From an uncultured Porphyromonadaceae bacterium (GTDB lineage: Bacteria; Bacteroidota; Bacteroidia; Bacteroidales; Muribaculaceae), in assembly GCA_902461565.1 (NCBI GenBank), contig CABPYL010000029.1, positions 1 to 41,104 on the forward strand: 41,104 bases of DNA, read 5' to 3'. Positions 1 through 8,200 of the stretch are shown piece after piece (the stretch's first letter is position 1; every line of letters begins with the position of its first letter). The notes under the pieces were generated by a model. That model saw only the letters and a program-made list of their open reading frames with translations. It had not been told where the DNA came from and searched no databases. A program made the translations under genes and the position numbers.

Positions 1-55
1 AACCGACGACCACGTCCGCTACATCGTCTCCAAAATCAAAGAAGCAATAGCATAA
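1..55 (+). CDS. C-terminal end of an unidentified protein
   Basis: Reading from base 2, the frame gives about 17 residues ending in IVSKIKEAIA, followed by a TAA stop at 53-55 and then a strong terminator. The rest of the gene lies left of the window. The tail is amphipathic and helical-looking, as in the last helix of many cytoplasmic enzymes, but it is too short to name a family. It is on the opposite strand to the polysaccharide locus that follows and is probably unrelated to it. Confidence 0.6.
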   Translation, partial: TDDHVRYIVSKIKEAIA

Positions 56-75
56 ATTTTTTCAACACCATTCAT

Positions 76-113
76 AAAAGGCCGGAAGCTCATTAAAGCA
101 ACCGGCCTTTTTC
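76..113 (+). terminator. Intrinsic terminator after the + strand gene
   Basis: The stem AAAAGGCCGG (76-85) pairs perfectly with CCGGCCTTTT (102-111). A short inner GCT/AGC stem (88-90 with 97-99) tightens the loop, and the hairpin is followed by T residues. It lies 20 bases after the TAA of the partial + strand gene. The A-run on the left arm means it could also stop minus-strand transcripts coming from the small ORF at 137-448, so it may close the whole PUL operon. Confidence 0.85.
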
Positions 114-136
114 TATTGTGATATAACTTCTATCCG

Positions 137-448
137 TCAAAACAGTTTACCCGGATACTGGCGGTCGGCATGGAGCTCTGCGAATTTGTGGTAGTGTTTC
201 ACCGAGTGTGTCTGGAAGAGGCTGCGATTAACACCGCCGTTCTCGGTCATTGTGTTACCGATGCGGAAGCCTACCATGCAGTAATCGTCTTTCCGGTCGT
301 GATAACAGTTCAGCTCATTGGTGAGGACCTCGAAACAGTTGCAACCGTAGAAGTCATAGGAGTTAATGACGGCGAACGACTCCTTAATGGTGCTGTCTTC
401 CATAAATACCACCTTGCCGAACCCGGTAAGGATGGCATCATAAGGCAT
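137..448 (-). CDS. Small protein of unknown function (103 aa)
   Basis: This open frame of 103 residues begins MPYDAILTGFG and ends HADRQYPGKLF. I do not recognise the family. It has no signal peptide and no membrane segment. It is rich in Cys, His, Tyr and Asn in the middle (DFYGCNCFEVLTNELNCYHD), a composition that looks like real folded protein, whereas the opposite strand's open frame (170-454) looks like an antisense shadow. It is the last frame on the minus strand, about 56 bases after the DUF4861 gene and just before the terminator. It may be the last gene of the operon or a remnant of a longer gene cut down by deletion. Its start is uncertain: the only nearby alternative ATG, at 452, runs quickly into a stop. 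Confidence 0.4.
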   Translation of the reverse strand: MPYDAILTGFGKVVFMEDSTIKESFAVINSYDFYGCNCFEVLTNELNCYHDRKDDYCMVGFRIGNTMTENGGVNRSLFQTHSVKHYHKFAELHADRQYPGKLF

Positions 449-504
449 TCATAACGGCTACCCATACCGGTAGCGAGTACACAAAGTGTAGGTTTCAGAT
501 AAGG

Positions 505-1668
505 TTATTTGATCTTTACTGTGAACGGTTTTGTATTGGCAAACACACGTAGCCTGTCGGTCCAGGAATCCAGCGTTATGTCTGGAATATTACGGTCCCA
601 TACAAAACCCCAGTAGTATCCGAGTTCACCATCGGCAAGCAAATCGGTTTCGCCGATTATATGTCCCTGTGTCTCGCCGGTACGGCTGAATCCAGCGGGA
701 GCGACAATGCCAAGATATGCCTTACCATTGCCATCGCCCTGTGTCGGATCGGAGTAAGCAATGATACCGGATTTATCCGCTACCTTTCTGCTGCTGTCGC
801 GTAGTGGAAAACCAACAGCCACTGGCGTGGTACCGGAAAGGCCTTTGTAGCTAACACAGCATTTGTTGAGCAAAGCATGTGAATCGAGTGATATGCGTCT
901 TGTTTCGGTTACGACCTTATCAGCGCCTACCGCACGTGGTTCAAACTCAAGTTCAACAGTGAACCTCAGCGGTCCGTTATCGATAATCCGTGCCTTTGAA
1001 TAGCACCACGGAAAAGCAAATTCGCCGTTGGCAAGCAAAGGCACAGCAATTCCGGCGCCCATAGTCGGCCCTACCGCATAGCAATCCATACCTTTGCCGT
1101 GGTCGTTGTGATAAGTAAACGATGCGATAAAATCGTCGGCCAATTTGGGATCGATGAGCCTAAGAGAATCGGCTTTCCGCCAGTTTTCGGCACTACACTG
1201 GGCAGCATACAATTCTTCGACAACGGGAGCGCCTTCGTATTTGAAAAAGATATCGTAGCCGTATCCCTTCTCACCCTTTGCCTGCGTAGCCGGACCATAT
1301 ACTCGGTAGCCTGCGGTTTCGTTCTCCCATGCCACGTCATCGGCACGCTCGGGATACTCACGCCCACAAGCTGCGAGGCTGTATTTGTGCATCGCCTGCG
1401 AAGGGATAACATTATAAACAGCCCTACCTTTTGCCGGAAGTTCCGCCTCAAAAAGCAACAGACTGTCCGAAGTCAGCTGCGATGGAACTTCGCGTCCGCT
1501 GCTGTCAATAATATAGCAAGCCGTTGATTTCGTCTTTGCAAATACTTTGCGGGCATCGGTCTGCACAACTGTCTTATGGCTGAAATCGTTGGGGTTTGCC
1601 ACCTCTATGCACACTGCGATCGCCGCCAACGGCAGTACGGCCATCGCCAAAACAACTATTCTTCTCAT
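505..1668 (-). CDS. DUF4861 family secreted protein
   Basis: This is a predicted exported protein of 387 residues that matches my memory of the DUF4861 family, which is found in pectin and uronate loci of Bacteroidetes; its reaction is not known to me. I place the start at 1668 (MRRIVVLAMAVLPLAAIAVC...), which gives a good signal peptide. That ATG overlaps the TGA of the upstream aldolase gene (ATGA), a sign of translational coupling; a longer frame reaches 1719 but would run deep inside the aldolase gene. The mature part is beta-rich, with aromatic and acidic patches such as GKGMDCYAVGPTMGAG and WCYSKARIIDNGPLRF. The tight coupling to kdgA suggests a role in uronate or oligouronide processing in the periplasm. 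A lyase or epimerase role is possible but unproven. Confidence 0.85.
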   Translation of the reverse strand: MRRIVVLAMAVLPLAAIAVCIEVANPNDFSHKTVVQTDARKVFAKTKSTACYIIDSSGREVPSQLTSDSLLLFEAELPAKGRAVYNVIPSQAMHKYSLAACGREYPERADDVAWENETAGYRVYGPATQAKGEKGYGYDIFFKYEGAPVVEELYAAQCSAENWRKADSLRLIDPKLADDFIASFTYHNDHGKGMDCYAVGPTMGAGIAVPLLANGEFAFPWCYSKARIIDNGPLRFTVELEFEPRAVGADKVVTETRRISLDSHALLNKCCVSYKGLSGTTPVAVGFPLRDSSRKVADKSGIIAYSDPTQGDGNGKAYLGIVAPAGFSRTGETQGHIIGETDLLADGELGYYWGFVWDRNIPDITLDSWTDRLRVFANTKPFTVKIK

Positions 1669-2324
1669 TTGGCCGCATATGACAATGCCTCGCGGCATTT
1701 GTCGGTTATATATTTCCAATCGGCAGCCGCAACGCGTTCTTTAGGAAAAAGTTTGCTGCCCATGCCCACATAATCGGCCCCGGCGGCAAACCATATCTTT
1801 AGATTTTCAGCCGTCGGCTCTACACCACCCGTTACCATCAGTTTCGACCAAGGCATCGGGGCCTTTAAACCCTTGACGAATTTCGGGCCGAGTACATCTC
1901 CGGGGAATACCTTGCAAATTTCGCATCCGGCCTCCTGAGCGGCACCAACCTCGCTTACACTTCCGCATCCTGGAATATAAGGTATCTGGCGTCGATTACA
2001 AACGCGGGCTATTTCCGGATTATAGAGCGGACCTACAACGAAGCAAGCGCCGAGCTGCATATACAGAGCCGCAGAGTCAGGTTCAACCACAGAGCCAACA
2101 CCGACAGCCATCTCCGGGCATTCCTTTGCAGCGAACTTTACCACTTCGGCAAACACCTCGTGAGCAAAATCGCCACGATTAGTGAACTCGAAGCAGCGAA
2201 CGCCGCCGTCGTAGCAAGCCTTTACAACCGCGCACGCCGTAGCTGAATCGCCGTTATAAAATACTGGCACCATAGGAGCTGCCTCCATTTTATTAAAAAC
2301 ATCTATCTTTTTGAATTTAGCCAT
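1665..2324 (-). CDS. kdgA: 2-keto-3-deoxy-6-phosphogluconate (KDPG) aldolase
   Basis: This cytoplasmic class I aldolase (219 aa) splits KDPG into pyruvate and glyceraldehyde-3-phosphate, the last step of uronate catabolism. The family pattern is clear. Glu46 lies in CFEFTNRG, the position of the catalytic Glu. Lys138 lies in EICKVFPG, the Schiff-base lysine followed by the PG loop. The phosphate-binding end VTGGVEPTAENL is present, and the GMGSKLFP segment is typical of Bacteroidetes members. There is no signal peptide. It follows the GH51 gene by 12 bases, and its TGA overlaps the ATG of the DUF4861 gene. It works with KdgK, KduD and KduI encoded just upstream in the same operon. Length and motifs are normal. 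The name eda would be equally valid. Confidence 0.96.
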   Translation of the reverse strand: MAKFKKIDVFNKMEAAPMVPVFYNGDSATACAVVKACYDGGVRCFEFTNRGDFAHEVFAEVVKFAAKECPEMAVGVGSVVEPDSAALYMQLGACFVVGPLYNPEIARVCNRRQIPYIPGCGSVSEVGAAQEAGCEICKVFPGDVLGPKFVKGLKAPMPWSKLMVTGGVEPTAENLKIWFAAGADYVGMGSKLFPKERVAAADWKYITDKCREALSYAAK

Positions 2325-2336
2325 AATTATTTTATA

Positions 2337-4811
2337 TTATTTTGCCGCTCCGTGGAACCGGAATACGGAAAGTGAATACGGCGGTACATCAATCGTACCA
2401 TTAACAGCGACCACCTCTGAATATGGAATAACGCAATCGGCATCCGGCGAGCCTGTCAGAGTTGTGCACAATGCGTTGCCTTTATACTCCTGCTCTACCA
2501 ATACGTTAGCCGGCAATAGATTGACAATTTTCAATATAATATCTCCCGACGTACTGTCGCGCATCAGCGAGTAGCCGATACGGCGTGCAGCCGCAGGATT
2601 GAGGGTATCGAATGATAGTTCCACAGGAAGATATTCATCACCCTGATTGGAGCCAAAGAGTTTCTGTACATAATAGTCAGTAGTAGGGAACACTCCATCG
2701 TTATCGAAGTATATAAGGTCCGGATTCCATTGCGTGTGCCCTTTCTTGGCAAATAGCGGAGCATATGAAGTCATTCGTACAATGTCGCTGTTACGCTCCA
2801 CGTCTGTAAGATAAAGCGCTATGGAAAGCGCTGTCTCTATGTTGCTCTTTCTATCGGGAATGTGCGAGGCATATTCGCCAAGGTACACGTTTGTTCCGCC
2901 CCGAGGATAACCATTGTAGAAGTTGCGGTTATTGATAAGCCAGCCGGGCGACACATAGTAGTGCTCGTCTACCACCGGCACATTCAAACTGCGGGCGAAA
3001 CGCCATCCCTCATCATAATCCGCACCACTGTGAAAGGGCCCGACAGTACCTATTACAGTGATTTCGGGATATGCCTTTGCAACAGCATTGTAAATCATCC
3101 GGAAACGCTCCTCGAATACGTCGGAAATAAGATCTTCGTTGCCTATCCCAATGTATTTTAGGTTGAACGGCGCGGGATGTCCGGCTTCCGCACGTCTGGC
3201 GCCCCATTCAGAATCGACAGAGCCGTTAGCATATTCGATAAGGTCAAGAACATTCTCTGTGTATTCTTTCATATCTTCGATAGGTACGCCACCCTGTTGT
3301 CCGGCGGAAGTCAGTTCGTCAATGGAACAATGCGAAGGCCAAGAACTGTTCTGGCACGGAACACCGGCGGCGAGCACCGGCAGCAGTTCAGCGCCAAGAT
3401 CTTCGCACATAAGAAAATATTCATAGTATCCCAGCCCGCGCGTCTGATGGTATCCCCACAGATTACGTAGAGGTCGTCGAGTTTCAAGTGGTCCTATGCT
3501 GCCTTTCCAGTCGTAGATATTATCGATACCGTTGCCATGAGCCACACAACCGCCAGGGAAGCGAACAAAACGAGGGTGGATGCTGTCGAGAGCGGCCATC
3601 ATATCAGCACGCAGACCGTTTTCCCGCCCTTTCCAAGTACCGGAGGGAAAGAGCGAAATCATGTCGAGGTCGCAGGCTGTCCCTTTGGGAATAACGATGC
3701 GCAGCTTGGCACCCGAAACAGAAGTTTCCGCCCGTAATTCAGCAGTAGCTTTTTGCCACCCTACACCACCTTGTATGCACACATCTGCCGCCGCTAATAT
3801 CCGGCCGTCTTTTAAAAGTTCGGCGCGCAGCACAGCAGGCGCCCCATCGGAAGTCCGTGCGAAAACCGACAGTTTATAGTCAGCATCTTTCCTCAGAGTA
3901 ATACCTCCGAAACCTGCGTTATCAAGCGCAATCCAAGAAGGACTGGCGGGAATTGAAATATAGTGCGGATTATTGGGATGAACAGGCTTTGACGTAGCTA
4001 TAACAGGCTGGTGTCTCATACCTTTTGCATCCGTCAGTGTCCAGGAATACGTCGGTCCCCAACCGGGTTCGCGTCCTTCGCCGTTGAGAAACTCAAAATC
4101 GCGGTTCATCACCAACTCGGCATATAGACCTCCGTCGGCAGCGTAGTTGATATCCTCAAAGAAAATACCGAACAGATGAGGGCTTACACAAACCGTCGGC
4201 AGAGAATTACGCGTCGCTCTCATAGAAACTGGCAAACTATACGATGGGCATAGTGTGTCGGCGGTAACGCGCTCGGAGTTGCGAATGTCAGCAGCCTCGG
4301 TGCGCATTCCGTGAGCGAGTAACTCAAGCAGTTCGGGTCTGGACATCCGGACGATACCACCTTTGTACTCAGTTCCCCCGACAACCACTGTTGCCGGAGA
4401 GGTGCCGATCATGGAACTATCTATAAGTTCCAATGAATTTGCGGCTGTTACATATTTCTGCGGTTTCCAGCTTATCAGATCCGGCGAATCGGCGCTGGCA
4501 ACCGTGAAATGGCTATCGGTTACCCACCATAGGCATCGCCAGCCCTGCGGGGTACGATATAAGCACGGCTCGTACATTTTTTTATGCGTGCCCCATGCAC
4601 CGAAATCCGATTTTACCAGCTCGATTCCATCGCCAGAACCCACTTTTCGCCATGTTCCATTGTCATCCCATGCAACCCGTAGGCTACCTCTTTCGGGACT
4701 GATGCTGTAAACAAAAATATTTACGGAATCTGTCGGCACAGTTGCTGTTACTGGCATCTTCGCTATAACCGTCAGCACTGTAGCTGATAGAATTTGCAGA
4801 AATTGCTTCAT
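2337..4811 (-). CDS. GH51 alpha-L-arabinofuranosidase with N-terminal GH43-like segment
   Basis: This is a secreted enzyme of 824 residues that should remove terminal alpha-L-arabinofuranose. The signal peptide covers about residues 1-24. Residues of about 30-165 resemble part of a GH43-type propeller (MYEPCLYRTPQGWRCLWW, then SADSPDLISW). The GH51 part starts near residue 208 (PHLFGIFFEDINYAADGGLY), followed by a carbohydrate-binding-like insert at about 245-385 and the catalytic barrel. The acid/base is Glu559 in GIGNED and the nucleophile is Glu646 in YLGEYASH. A C-terminal beta-sandwich completes it. It lies between kdgK (6 bases away) and kdgA (12 bases away), so a secreted glycosidase sits among cytoplasmic sugar-acid genes. 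It is the second GH51 in the locus and lacks obvious changes at the active site. The N-terminal segment looks too short to be a full five-bladed propeller. Confidence 0.94.
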   Translation of the reverse strand: MKQFLQILSATVLTVIAKMPVTATVPTDSVNIFVYSISPERGSLRVAWDDNGTWRKVGSGDGIELVKSDFGAWGTHKKMYEPCLYRTPQGWRCLWWVTDSHFTVASADSPDLISWKPQKYVTAANSLELIDSSMIGTSPATVVVGGTEYKGGIVRMSRPELLELLAHGMRTEAADIRNSERVTADTLCPSYSLPVSMRATRNSLPTVCVSPHLFGIFFEDINYAADGGLYAELVMNRDFEFLNGEGREPGWGPTYSWTLTDAKGMRHQPVIATSKPVHPNNPHYISIPASPSWIALDNAGFGGITLRKDADYKLSVFARTSDGAPAVLRAELLKDGRILAAADVCIQGGVGWQKATAELRAETSVSGAKLRIVIPKGTACDLDMISLFPSGTWKGRENGLRADMMAALDSIHPRFVRFPGGCVAHGNGIDNIYDWKGSIGPLETRRPLRNLWGYHQTRGLGYYEYFLMCEDLGAELLPVLAAGVPCQNSSWPSHCSIDELTSAGQQGGVPIEDMKEYTENVLDLIEYANGSVDSEWGARRAEAGHPAPFNLKYIGIGNEDLISDVFEERFRMIYNAVAKAYPEITVIGTVGPFHSGADYDEGWRFARSLNVPVVDEHYYVSPGWLINNRNFYNGYPRGGTNVYLGEYASHIPDRKSNIETALSIALYLTDVERNSDIVRMTSYAPLFAKKGHTQWNPDLIYFDNDGVFPTTDYYVQKLFGSNQGDEYLPVELSFDTLNPAAARRIGYSLMRDSTSGDIILKIVNLLPANVLVEQEYKGNALCTTLTGSPDADCVIPYSEVVAVNGTIDVPPYSLSVFRFHGAAK

Positions 4812-4817
4812 AATTAT

Positions 4818-5840
4818 TCAGCGCTGAACGCGACCGTTGGCCGAACCGCCTGCAAGAGCCCTGACTTCAGCTTCACTTACAAGGTTAAAATCGCCGTTGA
4901 CCGTCTGTTTGAGTGCAGAGGCTGCTACGGCAAATTCAAGAGCTTCGCCTTGGGTTTCCATTGTAAGCAAACCGTGGATAAGTCCGCCAGAGAAAGAGTC
5001 TCCTCCCCCTACACGGTCGATAATAGGGTCGATATCGTAACGTTTGCTCTCGTAGAACTCCTTACCATTGTATATCATAGCCTTCCAGCCATTATGCGTA
5101 GCCGAAAAACTCTCGCGCAAAGTAGACGCAACATATTTGAAACCAAACTCGTCGGCCATAGCCTTGAAGATGCCCTTGTAGCCTTCGGCTGTGGTATTGC
5201 CGCCCTCAACATCGGCATCAGGTATGAAGCCGAGGCATAGCTGGGCGTCCTCCTCATTACCTATACACACATCTACATACTGCATCAGCGGCCGCATCAC
5301 GCTCTGTGCCTTCTCGCTCGTCCACAATTTCTTGCGGAAGTTGAGATCGCAGCTCACTATAACTCCGTGTCGTTTTGCCGCCTCGCATGCGAGGCGCGTA
5401 AGTTCTGCTGCCTTATCGCTGATAGCCGGAGTGATACCGCTCCAATGGAACCAGTCGGCTCCTTCCATTATAGCGTCGAAATCGAAATCTTCCGGCAATG
5501 CTTCTGCAATTGCCGACCCGGCTCTGTCGTAGATTACTTTCGACGGACGCATCGAAGCACCGGTCTCGCAATAATAGATTCCCACGCGATTACCTCCGCG
5601 GGCGATATAATCCGTGTGCACGCCATATCGACGCAAAGCGTTGACAGCCGCCTGTCCAATTTCATGCTCCGGCAACTTGCTCACAAAATACGCCTCATGA
5701 CCATAGTTGGCACAGCTGACGGCGACGTTGGCCTCTCCACCGCCCCAGATAACATCAAAACTGTCGACCTGCACAAAACGTCTGCATCCAGCCGGAGAGA
5801 GTCGTAGCATTATTTCGCCCAAAGTTATTATTTTACTCAT
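4818..5840 (-). CDS. kdgK: 2-keto-3-deoxygluconate kinase
   Basis: This cytoplasmic PfkB-family sugar kinase (340 aa) phosphorylates KDG to KDPG with ATP. The start is taken at 5840 (MSKIITLGEIMLRLSP), which is the normal N-terminus of KdgK; the frame stays open upstream into kduI, but that extension has no kinase-like sequence. Family signs are the N-terminal GEIMLRLSP strand, WGGGEANVAVSCANYG (the first PfkB signature) and DRVGGGDSFSGGL near residue 275-287 (the second signature, with catalytic Asp281). It has no signal peptide. It is 20 bases downstream of kduI and 6 bases upstream of the GH51 gene. Its product feeds KdgA two genes downstream. The substrate assignment rests on sequence style and on context with kduI, kduD and kdgA. 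Confidence 0.95.
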   Translation of the reverse strand: MSKIITLGEIMLRLSPAGCRRFVQVDSFDVIWGGGEANVAVSCANYGHEAYFVSKLPEHEIGQAAVNALRRYGVHTDYIARGGNRVGIYYCETGASMRPSKVIYDRAGSAIAEALPEDFDFDAIMEGADWFHWSGITPAISDKAAELTRLACEAAKRHGVIVSCDLNFRKKLWTSEKAQSVMRPLMQYVDVCIGNEEDAQLCLGFIPDADVEGGNTTAEGYKGIFKAMADEFGFKYVASTLRESFSATHNGWKAMIYNGKEFYESKRYDIDPIIDRVGGGDSFSGGLIHGLLTMETQGEALEFAVAASALKQTVNGDFNLVSEAEVRALAGGSANGRVQR

Positions 5841-5860
5841 AGCTGTACTTATTAATGGGA

Positions 5861-6778
5861 TCATTTCATTTCGGTATAACCAACCTTGTCCATATCGCCG
5901 TAATCGAGGTTCTCGCCACCCATACCCCATATGAACATGTAGTTGGATGTGCCTGCAGCAGCATGGATGCTCCATTCGGGCGACATAACAGCTTGTTCGT
6001 TGTGCAGCCATATAAGACGTTCTTCCTGAGGAGCGCCCATAAGATGCAGGATAGCGTTGCCCTCGGGAACGTTGAAATAGAAATAAGCCTCTACACGACG
6101 GTCATGTGTGTGCGCCGGCATGGTATTCCATACGGATCCCGGCTTAAGTTCTGTCAGCCCCATCTGTAACTGGCAAGGACCTTCCTGAAGCACATTAGAT
6201 ACGATGAGCTGGTTTATTACACGGGCATTGCTCTCCTCTGCCTTACCCGCTGCAAATGAATTTGCCTTGATTGTACCTTTGCGGCCGTCGATAGTAACAA
6301 GCTGGGTCTTGTAAGCCTTGTGCGCAGGCGTGGAATTTAAGTAGAACTTGGCAGGCATAGAGTTATCCTTGCTTCTGAAAGTTACCTTCTTGTTACCTCG
6401 GCCTACATAGAGGGCATCCTTGAAACTGAGTTCATAGTCCTTGCCGTCTACATTCACAATTCCGCCACCGCCGATATTGATAACGCCGAGTTCGCGACGC
6501 TCGAGGAAATATTCGGCCTTGAGTGGGTCGATTGTCTCGAGTTCGACAACCGTCGTGGGAATGACACCGCCGTAGATTATGCGGTCGTACATGGAATAGG
6601 TGAGGTTAATAACGTTTTCTTCCATCACCTTGGGCATCATAAAGTGCGAGCGCAATTGTTCTGTGTCGTAATGCTTCACGTCATCGGGATGACATGCGCG
6701 AAGGATAGTATAGTTTGTCTTTGCGGGAGCGCCCATAGACAAGGCAAGCATCATGGCCGCGAATACAGTTTTTTTCAT
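5861..6778 (-). CDS. kduI: 5-keto-4-deoxyuronate isomerase with an export signal
   Basis: KduI (EC 5.3.1.17) converts 4-deoxy-L-threo-5-hexosulose uronate, the open form of unsaturated uronates, to 3-deoxy-D-glycero-2,5-hexodiulosonate. It is a zinc cupin. The metal ligands of the family are visible as His223, His225 and Glu230 (PAHTHDRRVE) and His272 (EWSIHAAAG). The protein is 305 aa, longer than the usual 275-280, because residues 1-19 (MKKTVFAAMMLALSMGAPA) form a textbook signal peptide with an APA|K cleavage site. The canonical N-terminus (KTNYTILRACHPDDV) begins right after it. The start at 6778 is supported by an ATGA overlap with the stop of the upstream EIIC gene. An internal ATG at 6736 could give a nearly signal-free form but has no such support. 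The periplasmic location is inferred. Confidence 0.95.
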   Translation of the reverse strand: MKKTVFAAMMLALSMGAPAKTNYTILRACHPDDVKHYDTEQLRSHFMMPKVMEENVINLTYSMYDRIIYGGVIPTTVVELETIDPLKAEYFLERRELGVINIGGGGIVNVDGKDYELSFKDALYVGRGNKKVTFRSKDNSMPAKFYLNSTPAHKAYKTQLVTIDGRKGTIKANSFAAGKAEESNARVINQLIVSNVLQEGPCQLQMGLTELKPGSVWNTMPAHTHDRRVEAYFYFNVPEGNAILHLMGAPQEERLIWLHNEQAVMSPEWSIHAAAGTSNYMFIWGMGGENLDYGDMDKVGYTEMK

Positions 6779-8196
6779 TCTTGTGTCAGATTAATAGTTG
6801 AATTGTTGGCAATCATCATTTTCTGGTTACGAATAATGTTAACGCGGTTTCGCCACATCAGGACCATAGAGACGAGCACGAGCAGTCCGGCGCCTATCCA
6901 TTTCATATTGTGGGACAACTGGAATATAATCCAGGCGAGCGGCGAGCCGGCGAAGTCGAGGCTGCCCCCGCTGAAACCGACGGGAATAGCTACAGCCGAG
7001 TCGCCGGTAACGGAATAAACATCCTGCGCGGCAAGCGTAAACCACCCCGACAGATTCGTTACCATGTACAGCGAGCCTATCATAAATATCAGGCCTATAA
7101 TAAACGTCTTGAACACGCTTCCTTTGGTGAACGGCAGTACAAGAGGGAACACATAGAACATTCCGGCGAGTGATGCCAGAGGCAAAAACTGATTGTCGGG
7201 TAGAGCCACAGCAAGAAACAGCGTTACCGGTATAAGGAGCAGCGAAACCACAAGCGTTGTCGGATGGCCTATAACGAGTGCGGGACTCATGCCTATGTTC
7301 AGGCCGTCGGCACCCTTGAAGCGACGCGCTATAAGGCAACGCGTTGCGTCGCTTATAGGTTTAAGACCTTCGATAAACAGAACGGTAACACGGGGAATAA
7401 GCTCCATTACCGCCCCCATCTTTATACCGAGACCGAATATATAGGGAATCTTATCTACTATCTCTTTCCAAGATGTGCATGTAAGACAGCCGATGGCCAC
7501 GCCAACGATCACACCAAGGAAAAGCGGTTCACCAAGCAGACCGAATTTCTTCTTCATGCCCTCGGCGTCGATTTCGAGCTTATCAATACCCGGAATCTTG
7601 TCTAGGCCTTTGTTAATGGCCCACGCAAAGGGGGCGAAACCGGCACAGAAAGGCTGGGGTATGGAAATTCCGTCCATGTCCTTATAGAAGCGCTGGAATT
7701 TGAATGCCGTCATATCCGCCAGAACAAGTGTGATAATATAACATACGATGGCGCCGAAGAAACCCCATGCGAGGGAATCAGACGCGAAATAAATCACGGC
7801 TCCGATGAAGGCGAAATGCCAGTAATTCCACAAGTCTATATTGACAGTGCGGGTAGTCTTGGTCAGCAGCATGAGTATATTCACTCCGAGGCACACCGGA
7901 ATTATGAGAGCACCTACGGCTGTGTTATAGGCCACGGCGGCCGCTGCGGGCCAGCCCATGTCGAACACTTTCAACTGCAGGTGGTAGATATCCACCACTG
8001 TATTGAGAGCCGGACCGAGCGCAGATGTAAGCAGCGCAGTTACAATCGAAAGGCCGATAAAACCGACGCCGACTTTCAGACCGGACTTGAGCGCATCGCC
8101 GATCCTTATGCCTATGCACACGCCAAGCACCGTGAAGATAACTGGCATCATCACGGCAGCGCCAAGTCCGATTATATATGAAAATATTTGTTCCAT
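6775..8196 (-). CDS. PTS galactitol-type EIIC permease, without partner subunits
   Basis: This inner-membrane protein (473 aa) of the galactitol EIIC (GatC/SgcC-like) family has roughly ten to twelve hydrophobic segments. The start MEQIFSYIIGLGAAVMMP at 8196 fits the family and has a GGAGG-like sequence (complement of 8206-8210) ten bases before it; a longer frame to 8226 would run into kduD. Family-like stretches include FTVLGVCIGIRIGDALKSG, KGADGLNIGMSPALVIGHP and the loop with the GLLGEPLFLGVIVG segment. No EIIA, EIIB, EI or HPr gene is nearby, and Bacteroidetes generally lack a sugar PTS. It starts 4 bases after kduD stops and its stop overlaps the start of kduI. The likely job is import of a deoxy-keto-uronate, working as a secondary transporter and not by phosphorylation. 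The substrate is inferred from context only. Confidence 0.9.
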   Translation of the reverse strand: MEQIFSYIIGLGAAVMMPVIFTVLGVCIGIRIGDALKSGLKVGVGFIGLSIVTALLTSALGPALNTVVDIYHLQLKVFDMGWPAAAAVAYNTAVGALIIPVCLGVNILMLLTKTTRTVNIDLWNYWHFAFIGAVIYFASDSLAWGFFGAIVCYIITLVLADMTAFKFQRFYKDMDGISIPQPFCAGFAPFAWAINKGLDKIPGIDKLEIDAEGMKKKFGLLGEPLFLGVIVGVAIGCLTCTSWKEIVDKIPYIFGLGIKMGAVMELIPRVTVLFIEGLKPISDATRCLIARRFKGADGLNIGMSPALVIGHPTTLVVSLLLIPVTLFLAVALPDNQFLPLASLAGMFYVFPLVLPFTKGSVFKTFIIGLIFMIGSLYMVTNLSGWFTLAAQDVYSVTGDSAVAIPVGFSGGSLDFAGSPLAWIIFQLSHNMKWIGAGLLVLVSMVLMWRNRVNIIRNQKMMIANNSTINLTQE

Positions 8197-8200
8197 ATAG

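Noticed and set aside
170..454. A + strand open frame of 94 codons opposite the small ORF at 137-448
   Set aside because: Its composition (Val-rich, repetitive) looks like an antisense shadow, and the minus-strand frame agrees with the direction of the operon.
5841..6011. An N-terminal extension of KdgK by 57 residues
   Set aside because: It runs inside kduI, has no kinase-like sequence, and the normal KdgK start is at 5840.
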